Assembly (NCBI GenBank): GCA_963844625.1
Contig: CAWJPF010000021.1
Coordinates: 1-64,000, forward strand
Length of the DNA stretch: 64,000 nt
Direction of reading: 5' to 3'
Source of the DNA: Palsa-504 sp963844625
GTDB taxonomy: Bacteria > Actinomycetota > Actinomycetes > Streptosporangiales > Streptosporangiaceae
Within the stretch, counting starts at the first letter, position 1. Each line of letters opens with the position of its first letter. Below, piece by piece: positions 1 to 14,582 of this stretch. Position numbers and translations under genes: made by a program. The notes beneath the pieces were generated by a model, which worked only from the letters and a program-made list of their open reading frames with translations, was not told the DNA's origin and ran no database searches.

Positions 1-3555
<3,555 letters not shown>

Positions 3556-3575
3556 TTTTTGTATCCCCCTTCGGA

Positions 3576-7058
<3,483 letters not shown>

Positions 7059-7176
7059 CAGGGGTCCTTCCGAACTTTGTCACGGAAATATCACCGCACG
7101 CACGCCAAACGCCCCGCGGCAAAACCCCGTAGACGCGAGGGGAAACCGAGGACGTCAGAGTGCAGCGCAAACTAGC

Positions 7177-7206
7177 AGTGTAGCCGATGGCCACACCGCT
7201 GGTCAA
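7177..7206 (-). promoter_or_regulatory. Probable rpoB promoter
   Basis: On the minus strand TTGACC (7201-7206), 18 bases, TACACT (7177-7182). This matches the principal-sigma consensus of actinomycetes (TTGACN, TANNNT) and would start RNA about 110 bases before the rpoB ATG. The same TACACT hexamer occurs in the candidate rplJ and tRNA-Trp/secE promoters. Confidence 0.6.
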
Positions 7207-7386
7207 CTGTACGCCACTATGAGATTCACGGTTGCTCCGAAGCTTCGCTCTTCAGAGGTCAAGAGTCAAGTCCAAACGGGGAACAGTCGGGGTAGTTTGC
7301 CAGGTGACGCATGCCACATGCGGTGTTATGTGTAGGCAACAACACGGCCGGGTATGACATTATTCCTGCCCGGAGCGCGGAGGTTC

Positions 7387-7518
7387 GGCGTGGCGCGCGG
7401 TGGCGCGGTGGCGCGCGGTGGCGCGTGGCGCGCGGTGGCGCGTGGCGCGCGGTGGCGCGGGTTTCGCGGGCGGGCGTTGGCGCGGCGGCGCGGGTTTCGC
7501 GGGCGGGCGTTGGCGCGG
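7387..7518. repeat. GC-rich tandem repeats between rplL and rpoB
   Basis: The rplL-rpoB gap (7059-7591) holds no convincing gene. From about 7387 to 7453 there are short reiterations of gcgcgtggcgcgcggtg type. Two near-perfect 32-bp copies follow at 7454-7485 and 7487-7518, each containing gggtttcgcgggcgggcg. ORFs through this stretch are low-complexity in every frame and look like products of the repeats. Confidence 0.7.
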
Positions 7519-7525
7519 ATGCATG

Positions 7526-7569
7526 AGGCCCGGCCCGCGCGCCACCGTGGTGGCGCGCTGGCCGGGCCT
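7526..7569 (-). terminator. Hairpin downstream of rplL
   Basis: A 21-bp stem with a single mismatch (7526-7546 pairs with 7549-7569; two-base loop GT) lies about 20 bases past the rplL stop. There is no T tract, as is usual in high-GC actinomycetes. It would separate rplJL transcription from rpoBC, which has its own promoter. Confidence 0.6.
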
Positions 7570-7591
7570 CGGCCGGGTTGCGGCCTTGCGG

Positions 7592-7984
7592 CTACTTGAC
7601 GGTGACGGAGGCGCCGGCGCCCTCCAGGGCCGCCTTCGCCTTCTCCGCGCTCTCCTTGTTGACCTTCTCGAGCACCGTGTTGGGCGCGCCGTCCACCAAG
7701 TCCTTGGCCTCCTTGAGCCCAAGGCTGGTCAGGCTGCGCACCTCCTTGATGACCTGGATCTTCTTGTCGCCCGCGGCCTCGAGGATAACGTCGAACTCGT
7801 CCTGCTCCTCGGCTTCTTCGGCCGCGGCGCCGCCGGCGGCACCGCCGACCGCGGCCGCCACCGCCACCGGGGCGGCCGCCTTTACGTCGAACGTGTCCTC
7901 GAACTGCTTCACGAACTCAGACAGCTCAAGGAGGGTCATCTCCTTGAACGCCTCAAGCAGGTCGTCAGTACTCATCTTCGCCAT
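7592..7984 (-). CDS. rplL: 50S ribosomal protein L7/L12
   Basis: Stalk protein of the large ribosomal subunit that recruits translation GTPases. It has 130 residues, the usual size. The order is an N-terminal dimerisation domain (STDDLLEAFKEMTLLELSEF), an Ala/Gly-rich hinge at about 36-57, and the C-terminal domain with the factor-binding segment KKIQVIKEVR...LGLKEAKDLV. The start MAKMSTDDL has a second Met at residue 4, and either could be used. It lies 47 bp after rplJ and is co-transcribed with it. Confidence 0.97.
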   Translation of the reverse strand: MAKMSTDDLLEAFKEMTLLELSEFVKQFEDTFDVKAAAPVAVAAAVGGAAGGAAAEEAEEQDEFDVILEAAGDKKIQVIKEVRSLTSLGLKEAKDLVDGAPNTVLEKVNKESAEKAKAALEGAGASVTVK

Positions 7985-8031
7985 GGTGGTGTGTTCCTCG
8001 TTCCTTCAAATACGTAGCGTGTGGGGTCGGG

Positions 8032-8724
8032 TTAGCTCTCGTCGGCTGACTCTGTGCCGTCTGACGCTGGCGCGTCGGCTGACTCTGGCGCGTCCGGCGT
8101 GGTGACCGCGTCCGGCGTGGTGACCGCGTCCGGCGTGGTGACCGCGTCCGGCGTGGTGACCGCATCCGGCGTGGTGACCGCATCCGGCGTGGTGACCGCA
8201 TCCGGCTCTGTCGCGCGCTTGGCGCGCAGCGCCTCGGCGAGCTGGGCCATCTGTACCGGCAGCGCGTTGAACGTCGCGGCCGCGCCGGCCAGCGACGCCT
8301 TCATGGCACCGGCCAGCTTGGCCAGCAGAACCTCGCGCGGTTCCAGGTCGGCCAGCTCGATGATCTCCGACGGCGTGATCGCCTTGCCGTCGAGCACGCC
8401 GCCCTTGATCACCAGCAGCGGGTTCGTCCGGGTGAAGTCGCGCAGGCCCTTGGCGGCCTCGACCACGTCACCGTCGACGAACGCGATCGCTGAGGGGCCG
8501 ACGAGCAGCGCCGACAGCTCGTCGGCGAGCCCTGCCTCGGTGACCGCGATCTTGGTCAGCGTGTTCTTCACCACGGCGAACGTGACGTGGTCCCCGAGCG
8601 TCCTGCGCAGCTCGGCGAGCTGCGCCACGGTAAGCCCGCGGTACTCGGTCAGCACCGCGCCGGATGAGTCCCGGAACCGGTCGGTGAGCTCAGCCACCGC
8701 GGCTACCTTCTCGGCGTTAGCCAT
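8032..8724 (-). CDS. rplJ: 50S ribosomal protein L10 with a repeat-bearing C-terminal extension
   Basis: Base of the ribosomal stalk: binds 23S rRNA and carries the L7/L12 dimers. I place the start at 8722-8724 (MANAEKVAAV) because AGGAGG lies 4 bases upstream; a longer in-frame extension to 8844 runs through the leader and is not translated in homologues. The normal L10 body occupies about residues 1-175, ending in the L12-binding helix (AQLAEALRAKRA). It is followed by about 50 extra residues: six copies of DAVTTP and then an acidic Ser/Asp/Glu tail. Total 230 residues, longer than the usual 165-185. Confidence 0.95.
   Translation of the reverse strand: MANAEKVAAVAELTDRFRDSSGAVLTEYRGLTVAQLAELRRTLGDHVTFAVVKNTLTKIAVTEAGLADELSALLVGPSAIAFVDGDVVEAAKGLRDFTRTNPLLVIKGGVLDGKAITPSEIIELADLEPREVLLAKLAGAMKASLAGAAATFNALPVQMAQLAEALRAKRATEPDAVTTPDAVTTPDAVTTPDAVTTPDAVTTPDAVTTPDAPESADAPASDGTESADES
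8092..8199 (-). repeat. Six 18-bp tandem repeats inside rplJ
   Basis: Six consecutive 18-bp units (plus-strand form gtccggcgtggtgaccgc), differing only in the first base (g or a), run without a break from 8092 to 8199, and a seventh unit breaks off after eight bases. In frame they encode DAVTTP six times. The near identity of the units at DNA level suggests recent slippage expansion. Confidence 0.95.
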
Positions 8725-8783
8725 GTGCCTCCTCTCCATTTGTCGTTGTCGTAGCAGCACTATGCTTAGCCGCCGAAGACGCA

Positions 8784-8839
8784 AAAACGCCCCGGCGCGA
8801 GGCGCACGGGGCGGCATGACCCAGCTAGGAAGGCTGGGT
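8784..8839 (-). promoter_or_regulatory. L10 leader with attenuator-like hairpin
   Basis: Untranslated leader of rplJ-rplL. Read on the minus strand there is first a 7-bp hairpin (ACCCAGC...GCTGGGT, 8819-8839). It is followed by CGCCCC (8808-8813), a GC-rich loop, GGGGCG (8789-8794) and a run of five T (8784-8788), which is the form of an intrinsic terminator before the gene. L10 leaders in many bacteria bind the L10-L12 complex and repress synthesis; attenuation at this site is my inference. Confidence 0.5.
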
Positions 8840-8951
8840 AACACGGCTCAGTTCACCTGCGCGGGATGCCCGCCCGGAACCTTACGATCCCGGCCGGAGC
8901 CTTCGGCCGCCGCGCAAGCGCGACAGCATCCAGCGGTCTTCGGCGTTTTCG

Positions 8952-8981
8952 AGTGTACGGCCCGGTCCCTGTCCCGGCCAA
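8952..8981 (-). promoter_or_regulatory. Candidate rplJ promoter
   Basis: On the minus strand TTGGCC (8976-8981), 18 bases, TACACT (8952-8957), about 100 bases before the leader hairpins. The -10 is good and the -35 is weak. Confidence 0.35.
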
Positions 8982-9066
8982 ATCGCGGCCGGGCCGATCG
9001 GTACGTGAACAGCCCGGTAACAGGGCCCCCGCCAGCCACCCGCGCCTCATGCGCTTTCCGCCGATT

Positions 9067-9122
9067 GGGTATGGGTGCAGCACCCTACACGCTCTATTGT
9101 GCAGGGTGCTGCACCCATACCC
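9067..9122. repeat. 20-bp perfect inverted repeat upstream of rplJ
   Basis: GGGTATGGGTGCAGCACCCT (9067-9086) and its exact reverse complement (9103-9122) flank a 16-base spacer in which CAC and GTG can also pair. Each arm itself contains a near-palindrome GGGTGC-A-GCACCC, so there are four GGGTGC half-sites in all. It sits in the rplA-rplJ gap (8725-9365), which holds no gene. It could end rplKA transcription or bind a regulator. Confidence 0.85.
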
Positions 9123-9184
9123 TGAAAACCGACGGCCGCGCGCACCACGGGACGCTCGGGAACCACACGACGCACCGGTATCCC

Positions 9185-9292
9185 GCGGAGAAGGCGCGGG
9201 CCGGGCCTGGCGCGGAGAAGGCGCGGGCCGGGCCTGGCGCGGAGAAGGCGCGGGCCGGGCCTGGCGCGGAGAAGGCGCGGGCGGGGCCTGGC
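9185..9292. repeat. Four 27-bp tandem repeats upstream of rplJ
   Basis: Four head-to-tail copies of a 27-bp unit starting gcggagaaggcgcgggccgg at 9185, 9212, 9239 and 9266; the last differs by one base. Because 27 is divisible by three, all frames stay open and produce false ORFs with repeated PGPARAFSA-like units. The stretch lies between the inverted repeat and the rplA stop. Confidence 0.95.
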
Positions 9293-9365
9293 GCGGGCTC
9301 GGGGCGACGGGCAGACAAATGCGGCGGGCACCCCGGGTGGGGCGCCCGCCGCAGCTGGCTGAGGG

Positions 9366-10088
9366 TCAGGCGGTGGCTTCGGCGAGCTCGTCGGTGAAGT
9401 TGCGGGTCTTGTTGGGGTCGACCGGGATGCCGGGGCCCATGGTGGTGGTGAAGGTGACCTTCCTCAGGTACCGGCCCTTGGCCGCGGCGGGTTTGAGCCT
9501 GATCACCTCGTCGAGGGCGGCGGCGTAGTTCTGGAGCAGTGCGTTGGACGGGAACGAGGCCTTGCCGATGATGAAGTGCAGGTTACCGTGCCGGTCCGTC
9601 CTGAACTCGATCTTGCCGCCCTTGATCTCCGTCACGGCCCGGGCTACGTCCGGGGTCACGGTGCCGGTCTTGGGGTTCGGCATCAGGCCGCGAGGGCCGA
9701 GCACGCGGCCCAGACGACCGACCTTGCCCATCAGGTCGGGAGTCGCGACCACGGCGTCGAAGTCGAGGAAACCACCCTGGATGCGCTCGATCAGGTCGTC
9801 GGAGCCGACGTAGTCGGCGCCGGCCGCGCGGGCCTCCTCGGCCCGGTCGCCGGTCGCGAAGACGAGCACGCGGGCCGTCTTGCCGGTGCCGTTCGGCAGG
9901 TTGACCGTGCCGCGGACCATCTGGTCCTGCTTGCGCGGGTCAACGCCGAGCCGCAGCGCTACCTCGACGGTCGGGTCGAACTTCGTCACCTGGCCGGACT
10001 TGGCGATCGTGACGGCCTCGGCGGGGGTGTACAGCCGCTCGTGGTCGATCTGCTCATCGGCCTGGCGGTAGGACTTGCTGCGCTTCAT
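9366..10088 (-). CDS. rplA: 50S ribosomal protein L1
   Basis: Large-subunit protein at the L1 stalk near the E site; binds 23S rRNA and, in many bacteria, its own operon mRNA. 240 residues, the expected length. Recognisable are the N-terminal MKRSKSYRQADEQID, the segment VDPRKQDQMVRGTVNLPNGTG, and the conserved GRLGRVLGPRGLMPNPK. The start at 10086-10088 has AGGAG about 6 bases upstream. It follows rplK by 90 bp. Confidence 0.98.
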   Translation of the reverse strand: MKRSKSYRQADEQIDHERLYTPAEAVTIAKSGQVTKFDPTVEVALRLGVDPRKQDQMVRGTVNLPNGTGKTARVLVFATGDRAEEARAAGADYVGSDDLIERIQGGFLDFDAVVATPDLMGKVGRLGRVLGPRGLMPNPKTGTVTPDVARAVTEIKGGKIEFRTDRHGNLHFIIGKASFPSNALLQNYAAALDEVIRLKPAAAKGRYLRKVTFTTTMGPGIPVDPNKTRNFTDELAEATA

Positions 10089-10178
10089 AACTGTCTCCTA
10101 GGTCTGGAGGTCGTGGTCAGCGGGCCGCGCGAGGCCCTGCCACGTGGTACGTGCTGTAGAACAGCGAACGAGCGGTGT

Positions 10179-10613
10179 TTAGTTCTGGACCCTGATGCCC
10201 ATCGAGCGGGCGGTGCCCTCGATGATCTTCTCTGCCGCCTCGATCGTGGTCGCGTTCAGGTCGGGCATCTTGGTCTGCGCGATGTCCCTGACCTGGGCGG
10301 CGGAGATGCTGCCGACCTTGACCTTGTGCGGCTCGGCGCTGCCCTTGTCCACGCTCGCGGCCTTCTTGATCAGCTCCGCGGCGGGCGGCGTCTTGGTGAT
10401 GAAGGTGAACGTCCGGTCCTCGTAGATGGAGATCTCGACCGGGATGATGTTGCCCCGCTGGCTTTCCGTCGCCGCGTTGTACTGACGGACGAAGTCCATG
10501 ATGTTCACGCCGTGCGGGCCTAGCGCGGTGCCGACGGGCGGTGCCGGGGTGGCCTGGCCGGCCGGCAGCTGCACCTTGACGACGGCAGCGAGCCTCTTCC
10601 TTCTTGGCGGCAT
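10179..10613 (-). CDS. rplK: 50S ribosomal protein L11
   Basis: Binds the GTPase-associated region of 23S rRNA and is needed for RelA-dependent stringent response; target site of thiostrepton together with the rRNA. 144 residues, normal length. The N-terminal domain carries the hinge motif PAGQATPAPPVGTALGPHGVN; the C-terminal RNA-binding domain ends GTARSMGI. The start MPPRRKRLAAV matches the family. It lies 45 bp after nusG in the same operon. Confidence 0.98.
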   Translation of the reverse strand: MPPRRKRLAAVVKVQLPAGQATPAPPVGTALGPHGVNIMDFVRQYNAATESQRGNIIPVEISIYEDRTFTFITKTPPAAELIKKAASVDKGSAEPHKVKVGSISAAQVRDIAQTKMPDLNATTIEAAEKIIEGTARSMGIRVQN

Positions 10614-10658
10614 TGCTGTATTCCTTACCTGTGCCTTGGCTTTAAATCCTGGGGTTTG

Positions 10659-11438
10659 CTAGATCTTGGTGACCTGGTCGAACGACAGTTCCACCGGCGT
10701 TTCGCGGCCGAAGATGGAGACCAGCACCTTGAGCTTCTGGGTGTCCGGGTTGATCTCGTTCACGGTCGCGGGAAGCGTCGCGAACGGGCCGTCCATAACG
10801 GTAACCGACTCGCCGACCTCGAATTCCACCGTGGACGTCCGCGCGGCCTCGGCCTGCTTGGTCCCGGGCTCGGGCTCGGGGGCGAGCAAGCTGGACACCT
10901 CGCTGAGCTGCAGCGGCGACGGCCGGCTGGACAGGCCGACGAAGCCGGTCACCCCCGGCGTGTTGCGGACCACGGCCCACGACTCGTCGGTCAGGTCCAT
11001 GCGCACCAGGATGTAGCCGGGCAGGACCTTCTCCGAGACCTGCTGCCGCTTACCGCCCTTGATCTCGGTCACCATGTGAACGGGGACCTCGATCTGGTAG
11101 ATGAAGTCCTCCATGTTCAGCGACTGGATGCGGCTTTCCAGGTTGGTCTTCACCCGGTTCTCGTAACCGGCGTAGGAATGCACGACGTACCACTCGCCGG
11201 GAAGCATGCGGAGCTCGCGCTCGAACTCCTCCCGCACGTCATCCGGCTCAACCTCGGGCGCGCCGTCAGCGGACTCGCCCGGCGCATCATCGACCGGGAC
11301 GGCAGCTTCCTCAGCCTCGTCCACGGTGTCGAGCCCGTCGGCTTCTTCGCTGTAGTCGCTCACCTCATCGGCCTTCCCGGTATCCGCATCGGGTTCTGTC
11401 GCGCCCGTCGCCGCGGAATCCAGTTGGGTCTCGGACAC
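10659..11438 (-). CDS. nusG: Transcription termination/antitermination factor NusG
   Basis: Binds the clamp of RNA polymerase and affects pausing and Rho termination. I choose the GTG at 11436-11438 (VSETQLDSA) because GAGGAAAGAGAGAG lies just upstream; an in-frame TTG at 11457-11459 would overlap that ribosome-binding site. 259 residues. The first 85 are an acidic, low-complexity extension typical of actinobacterial NusG. Then come the NGN domain (WYVVHSYAGYENRVKTNLE) and a C-terminal KOW domain (VGESVTVMDGPFA...VNEINPDTQKLKV). It lies between secE and rplK, the standard order. Confidence 0.97.
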   Translation of the reverse strand: MSETQLDSAATGATEPDADTGKADEVSDYSEEADGLDTVDEAEEAAVPVDDAPGESADGAPEVEPDDVREEFERELRMLPGEWYVVHSYAGYENRVKTNLESRIQSLNMEDFIYQIEVPVHMVTEIKGGKRQQVSEKVLPGYILVRMDLTDESWAVVRNTPGVTGFVGLSSRPSPLQLSEVSSLLAPEPEPGTKQAEAARTSTVEFEVGESVTVMDGPFATLPATVNEINPDTQKLKVLVSIFGRETPVELSFDQVTKI

Positions 11439-11561
11439 GATTACTCTCTCTTTCCTCAAGCCATGATCGGTGCTGTGCTGGCCCGGGGGGGCGACCCGCC
11501 GGAGCCACCCGGCCTGGGGGACCTATCCCTCAGACCCCTTACGAGACCCCGGGGGCACCGC

Positions 11562-11816
11562 CTAGCCGAACACCTCGAACACCAGCTTGGTAAACCCGTA
11601 GTCCAGGCTCGTCACGACGATGACCATGAAGGTCACAAAGGCCAGGCAGACCACCGTGTAGGTGACAAGCTCCTTACGGGTTGGCCAGATCACCTTGTGA
11701 AGCTCGCCGACTATCTGCCGGAAGAACAGGGCGGGGCTGGTCCGGTTGCCGCGCTTGGACGCGCCTCCGGCTCCGCTCCGTTTCTCCGGGGCCTCACCGC
11801 GTGTCTGAGTTGCCAT
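11562..11816 (-). CDS. secE: Preprotein translocase subunit SecE
   Basis: Small essential membrane subunit of the SecYEG channel. The start at 11814-11816 (MATQTRGEA) gives 84 residues; a longer frame runs into the tRNA-Trp gene and is rejected. There is a basic N-terminus, the conserved amphipathic segment FFRQIVGELHKVIWPTRKEL (about 31-50), and a single transmembrane helix (TYTVVCLAFVTFMVIVVTSL). It lies directly upstream of nusG and downstream of tRNA-Trp. Confidence 0.96.
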   Translation of the reverse strand: MATQTRGEAPEKRSGAGGASKRGNRTSPALFFRQIVGELHKVIWPTRKELVTYTVVCLAFVTFMVIVVTSLDYGFTKLVFEVFG

Positions 11817-11867
11817 ATCCTCACCTATAGTCCGCCGGCTATGGCGGGTTCGCCGGATCGCACTCGC

Positions 11868-11940
11868 AGGGCAGGAGGGACTCGAACCCCCAACCACCGG
11901 TTTTGGAGACCGGGACTCTGGCCAATTGAGCTACTGCCCT
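11868..11940 (-). tRNA. tRNA-Trp (CCA anticodon)
   Basis: 73-nt cloverleaf on the minus strand. The acceptor arm AGGGCAG pairs with CTGCCCT, the D arm holds AGCTCAATTGGCCAGAGT, the anticodon loop is TCTCCAAAA with CCA, and the T arm has GGTTCGAGTCC. The 3' CCA is not encoded. Its position directly before secE is conserved in actinobacteria. Confidence 0.97.
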
Positions 11941-12025
11941 GGGCTTCAACTGCGCTGCTGAGCAACCGCCCGCTGCAAGCTCACGGGCACGCTGCCGCAA
12001 CGACAGCACCGTTGTCGGTCCATGC

Positions 12026-12055
12026 AGTGTACGTCTCAACCGCCCCGCCGTCGAA
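12026..12055 (-). promoter_or_regulatory. Candidate promoter for tRNA-Trp, secE and nusG
   Basis: On the minus strand TTCGAC (12050-12055), 18 bases, TACACT (12026-12031), about 85 bases before the tRNA. Confidence 0.4.
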
Positions 12056-12162
12056 CCGCCTGCGCAGAAAGCTGCCGGGAGCGCGTTCAGACGCGGCTGG
12101 CGTGAGCCAGGCCACGATAAACCATGCACCTGGCACTGACCGCCGGTGGGAGAATGGAGCCC

Positions 12163-13365
12163 ATGTCTACGAGAGTCTCCGCACGCATCTCCGCTATCTC
12201 CGAATCCGCCACGCTGGCCGTGGACGCCAAGGCCAAGGCGCTCAAGGCGGCGGGCAGGCCGGTCATCGGCTTCGGGGCCGGCGAGCCGGATTTCCCCACC
12301 CCTGGCTACATCGTCGAGGCCGCGCAGCGCGCGTGCGCCGAGCCCCGGTTCCACAAGTACACCCCCGCGGCCGGCCTGCCCGAGCTCAGGGCGGCGATCG
12401 CGGCCAAGACCGCGAGAGATTCCGGCTACCAGGTCGAGCCCAGCCAGGTCCTGGTCACCAACGGCGGCAAGCAGGCCGTATACGAGACGTTCGCCACCCT
12501 GCTCGACCCGGGCGACGAGGTCCTGGTGCCCGCCCCCTACTGGACCACCTACCCCGAGTCCATCGCGCTGGCCGGCGGGGTCATGCGGCCTGTGCTGACC
12601 GACGAGCACTCCGGCTACCTGGCCAGCGTGGAGGACCTGGAGGCGGCCCGCACCACCCGGACCAAGGCGCTGCTGTTCGTGTCGCCGTCCAACCCGACCG
12701 GCGCGGTGTACCCGCCAGAGCAGGTCGCCGAAATCGGCCGCTGGGCCGCGGCCAACGACCTGTGGGTGATCACCGACGAGATCTACGAGCACCTGGTCTA
12801 CGGCGACGCGACGTTCTCGTCCATGCCGGTCCAGACGCCGGAAATCGCGGACACTTGCGTGGTGCTCAACGGGGTCGCCAAGACCTACGCCATGACCGGC
12901 TGGCGGGTCGGCTGGATGATCGGCCCGCGCGACGTGATCAGCGCCGCGGCCAACCTGCAGAGTCACGCGACCTCCAACGTCAGCAACGTGGCGCAGGCGG
13001 CCGCGCTCGCCGCCGTCTCCGGGGACCTGTCCGCCGTGGCCATCATGCGCGCGGCGTTCGACCGGCGCAGGCAGACCATGACCAGGATGCTGAACGAGAT
13101 CCCCGGCGTGATCTGCCCGGAGCCGCAGGGCGCCTTCTACTGCTACCCGAGCGTCAAGGGCCTGCTCGGCCGGGAGATAGCCGGGCGCAGGCCGCAGACG
13201 TCGGCGGAACTGGCCGGCCTCATCCTCGACGAGGTAGAGGTGGCCGTGGTGCCGGGCGAGGCGTTCGGTACGCCCGGATATTTCCGGCTTTCCTGCGCGC
13301 TGGGCGACGCCGATCTCGAAGAGGGCATCGCCCGGATAGCCAAGCTGGTCGCGGACGCCAGTTAG
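12163..13365 (+). CDS. aspC: Class I aminotransferase, aspartate aminotransferase type
   Basis: PLP enzyme moving amino groups between aspartate (or prephenate/arogenate in some relatives) and 2-oxoglutarate. The start MSTRVSARISA at 12163 is chosen by similarity to homologues, with GGGAG 10 bases upstream; ATGs at 12124 and 12154 are in frame. 400 residues. Fold-type I marks: GAGEPDFPTP near the N-terminus, SPSNPTGAVYP, TDEIYEHLVYG, the PLP lysine K240 in NGVAKTYAMTGWRVGW, and a C-terminal YFRLSCALG with the substrate-carboxylate Arg. The same gene stands beside tRNA-Trp/secE in Streptomyces. The exact substrate is not readable. Confidence 0.93.
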   Translation: MSTRVSARISAISESATLAVDAKAKALKAAGRPVIGFGAGEPDFPTPGYIVEAAQRACAEPRFHKYTPAAGLPELRAAIAAKTARDSGYQVEPSQVLVTNGGKQAVYETFATLLDPGDEVLVPAPYWTTYPESIALAGGVMRPVLTDEHSGYLASVEDLEAARTTRTKALLFVSPSNPTGAVYPPEQVAEIGRWAAANDLWVITDEIYEHLVYGDATFSSMPVQTPEIADTCVVLNGVAKTYAMTGWRVGWMIGPRDVISAAANLQSHATSNVSNVAQAAALAAVSGDLSAVAIMRAAFDRRRQTMTRMLNEIPGVICPEPQGAFYCYPSVKGLLGREIAGRRPQTSAELAGLILDEVEVAVVPGEAFGTPGYFRLSCALGDADLEEGIARIAKLVADAS

Positions 13366-13383
13366 GCGCGGCACACTAGGCCG

Positions 13384-14442
13384 ATGCAGTGTTCTCTGCC
13401 TACGGTGCGGCCGCTCACCGCACTCCCCAAGGCGCACCTGCATCTGCACTTCACCGCCGCGATGCGGCACTCGACGCTGATTGAGCTGGCCGCCGAACGC
13501 GGGATCCGGCTGCCGCCCGCGCTCACGCAGGACTGGCCCCCGCGCCTGTCCGGCACCGACGAGCGCGGCTGGTTCCGGTTCCAGCGGCTGTATGACACCG
13601 CGCGTTCGGTGCTGCGCACGCCCGGCGACGTGCGGCGGCTGCTGATCGAGACCGCCGAGGATGAGCGCGCCGACGGCTCGGGGTGGCTGGAGATCCAGAT
13701 CGACCCGTCCGGTTTCGCCACGCGGTTCGGCGGGATCACCGCCATGACCGAGCTGGTGCTTGGCGCGGCGGCCGAGGCGGCGGACGCCACCGGGGTCGGG
13801 ATCGGGGTCATCGTCGCGGCTAACCGGACCAAGCATCCGCTGGAGGCCAGGACGCTGGCGCGGCTCGCCGCCCAGTACGCGGGCCGCGGCGTGACCGGGT
13901 TCGGGCTGTCCGACGACGAGCGGCGTGGACCCGCGCACGATTTCGCCGCCGCGTTCCGCATCGCCGAACGGGCCGGGCTGCTCCTGGTCCCGCACGGCGG
14001 TGAGCTGGCCGGCCCGGCCAGCGTCGCGGCCTGCCTGGATGACCTGCACGCGGACCGCATCGGCCACGGTATCCGGGCCGCCGAGGATCCCGCCCTGGTC
14101 AAGCGCCTGGCCGCCGAGGGCGTCACCTGCGAGGTGTGCCCATCCTCCAACGTCGCGCTCGGCATCGCGGCGGCGCCGTCGCAGGTCCCGCTGCGCCGTC
14201 TGTTCGAGGCCGGCGTGCCCATCGCGCTCGGGGCCGATGATCCGCTGCTGTTCGGCCCGCGGCTGGCCGCGCAGTACGAGATCGCCCGGTACGCGCACGG
14301 GTTCACCGACGCCGACCTCGCCGATCTCGCCCGCTCCTCCGTGCTCGGTTCGGTCGCCCCGGCGCCGCTGCGAGCCCGGATGCTGGCCGGGATCGACGAC
14401 TGGCTCGCCACCGCACCGGAAGCAGCCCGGGCCGGACGCTGA
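13384..14442 (+). CDS. Adenosine deaminase family protein
   Basis: Metal-dependent deaminase of the amidohydrolase superfamily, 352 residues. Zinc ligands and catalytic residues: HLH (H18, H20) in LPKAHLHLHF, the HGGE motif (HAGE in classical adenosine deaminase), DRIGHG, and GADDPLLF where the classical family has TDDP. It starts 18 bp after the aminotransferase stop and is probably co-transcribed. By context it matches the adenosine deaminase paralogue beside aspC in Streptomyces. Several actinobacterial members of this family act on 6-aminodeoxyfutalosine in menaquinone synthesis, so adenosine is likely but not certain as substrate. Confidence 0.85.
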   Translation: MQCSLPTVRPLTALPKAHLHLHFTAAMRHSTLIELAAERGIRLPPALTQDWPPRLSGTDERGWFRFQRLYDTARSVLRTPGDVRRLLIETAEDERADGSGWLEIQIDPSGFATRFGGITAMTELVLGAAAEAADATGVGIGVIVAANRTKHPLEARTLARLAAQYAGRGVTGFGLSDDERRGPAHDFAAAFRIAERAGLLLVPHGGELAGPASVAACLDDLHADRIGHGIRAAEDPALVKRLAAEGVTCEVCPSSNVALGIAAAPSQVPLRRLFEAGVPIALGADDPLLFGPRLAAQYEIARYAHGFTDADLADLARSSVLGSVAPAPLRARMLAGIDDWLATAPEAARAGR

Positions 14443-14528
14443 CACCACCGCGCCCTCAGCATCTTGATGCAGCTGGTGCCGGTGCTGATCGGGGCCGCCT
14501 GACGCACCGGCGCGCCGCCTGAGGCACC

Positions 14529-14565
14529 GGTATTCCGCGCGTCCAGGCCGGACGCGCGGAATACC
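14529..14565 (+). terminator. Terminator hairpin after the deaminase gene
   Basis: A 16-bp perfect stem (GGTATTCCGCGCGTCC at 14529-14544 with 14550-14565) and a 5-base loop, placed between the deaminase stop and the ileS leader. Confidence 0.75.
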
Positions 14566-14582
14566 AGCGGCAGCGGATAAGC

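Noticed and set aside
7400..8017. 205-residue plus-strand frame over the rplL region
   Set aside because: Its second half is the exact antisense of rplL and its first half is translated tandem repeat.
9185..9292. CRISPR array
   Set aside because: The four units abut without any spacer sequence, so this is a simple tandem repeat.
8054..9528. Long plus-strand frames rich in ASGVVT and GEGAGRAW repeats
   Set aside because: Antisense of rplJ and products of the 18-bp and 27-bp repeats; no ribosome site and no recognisable domain.
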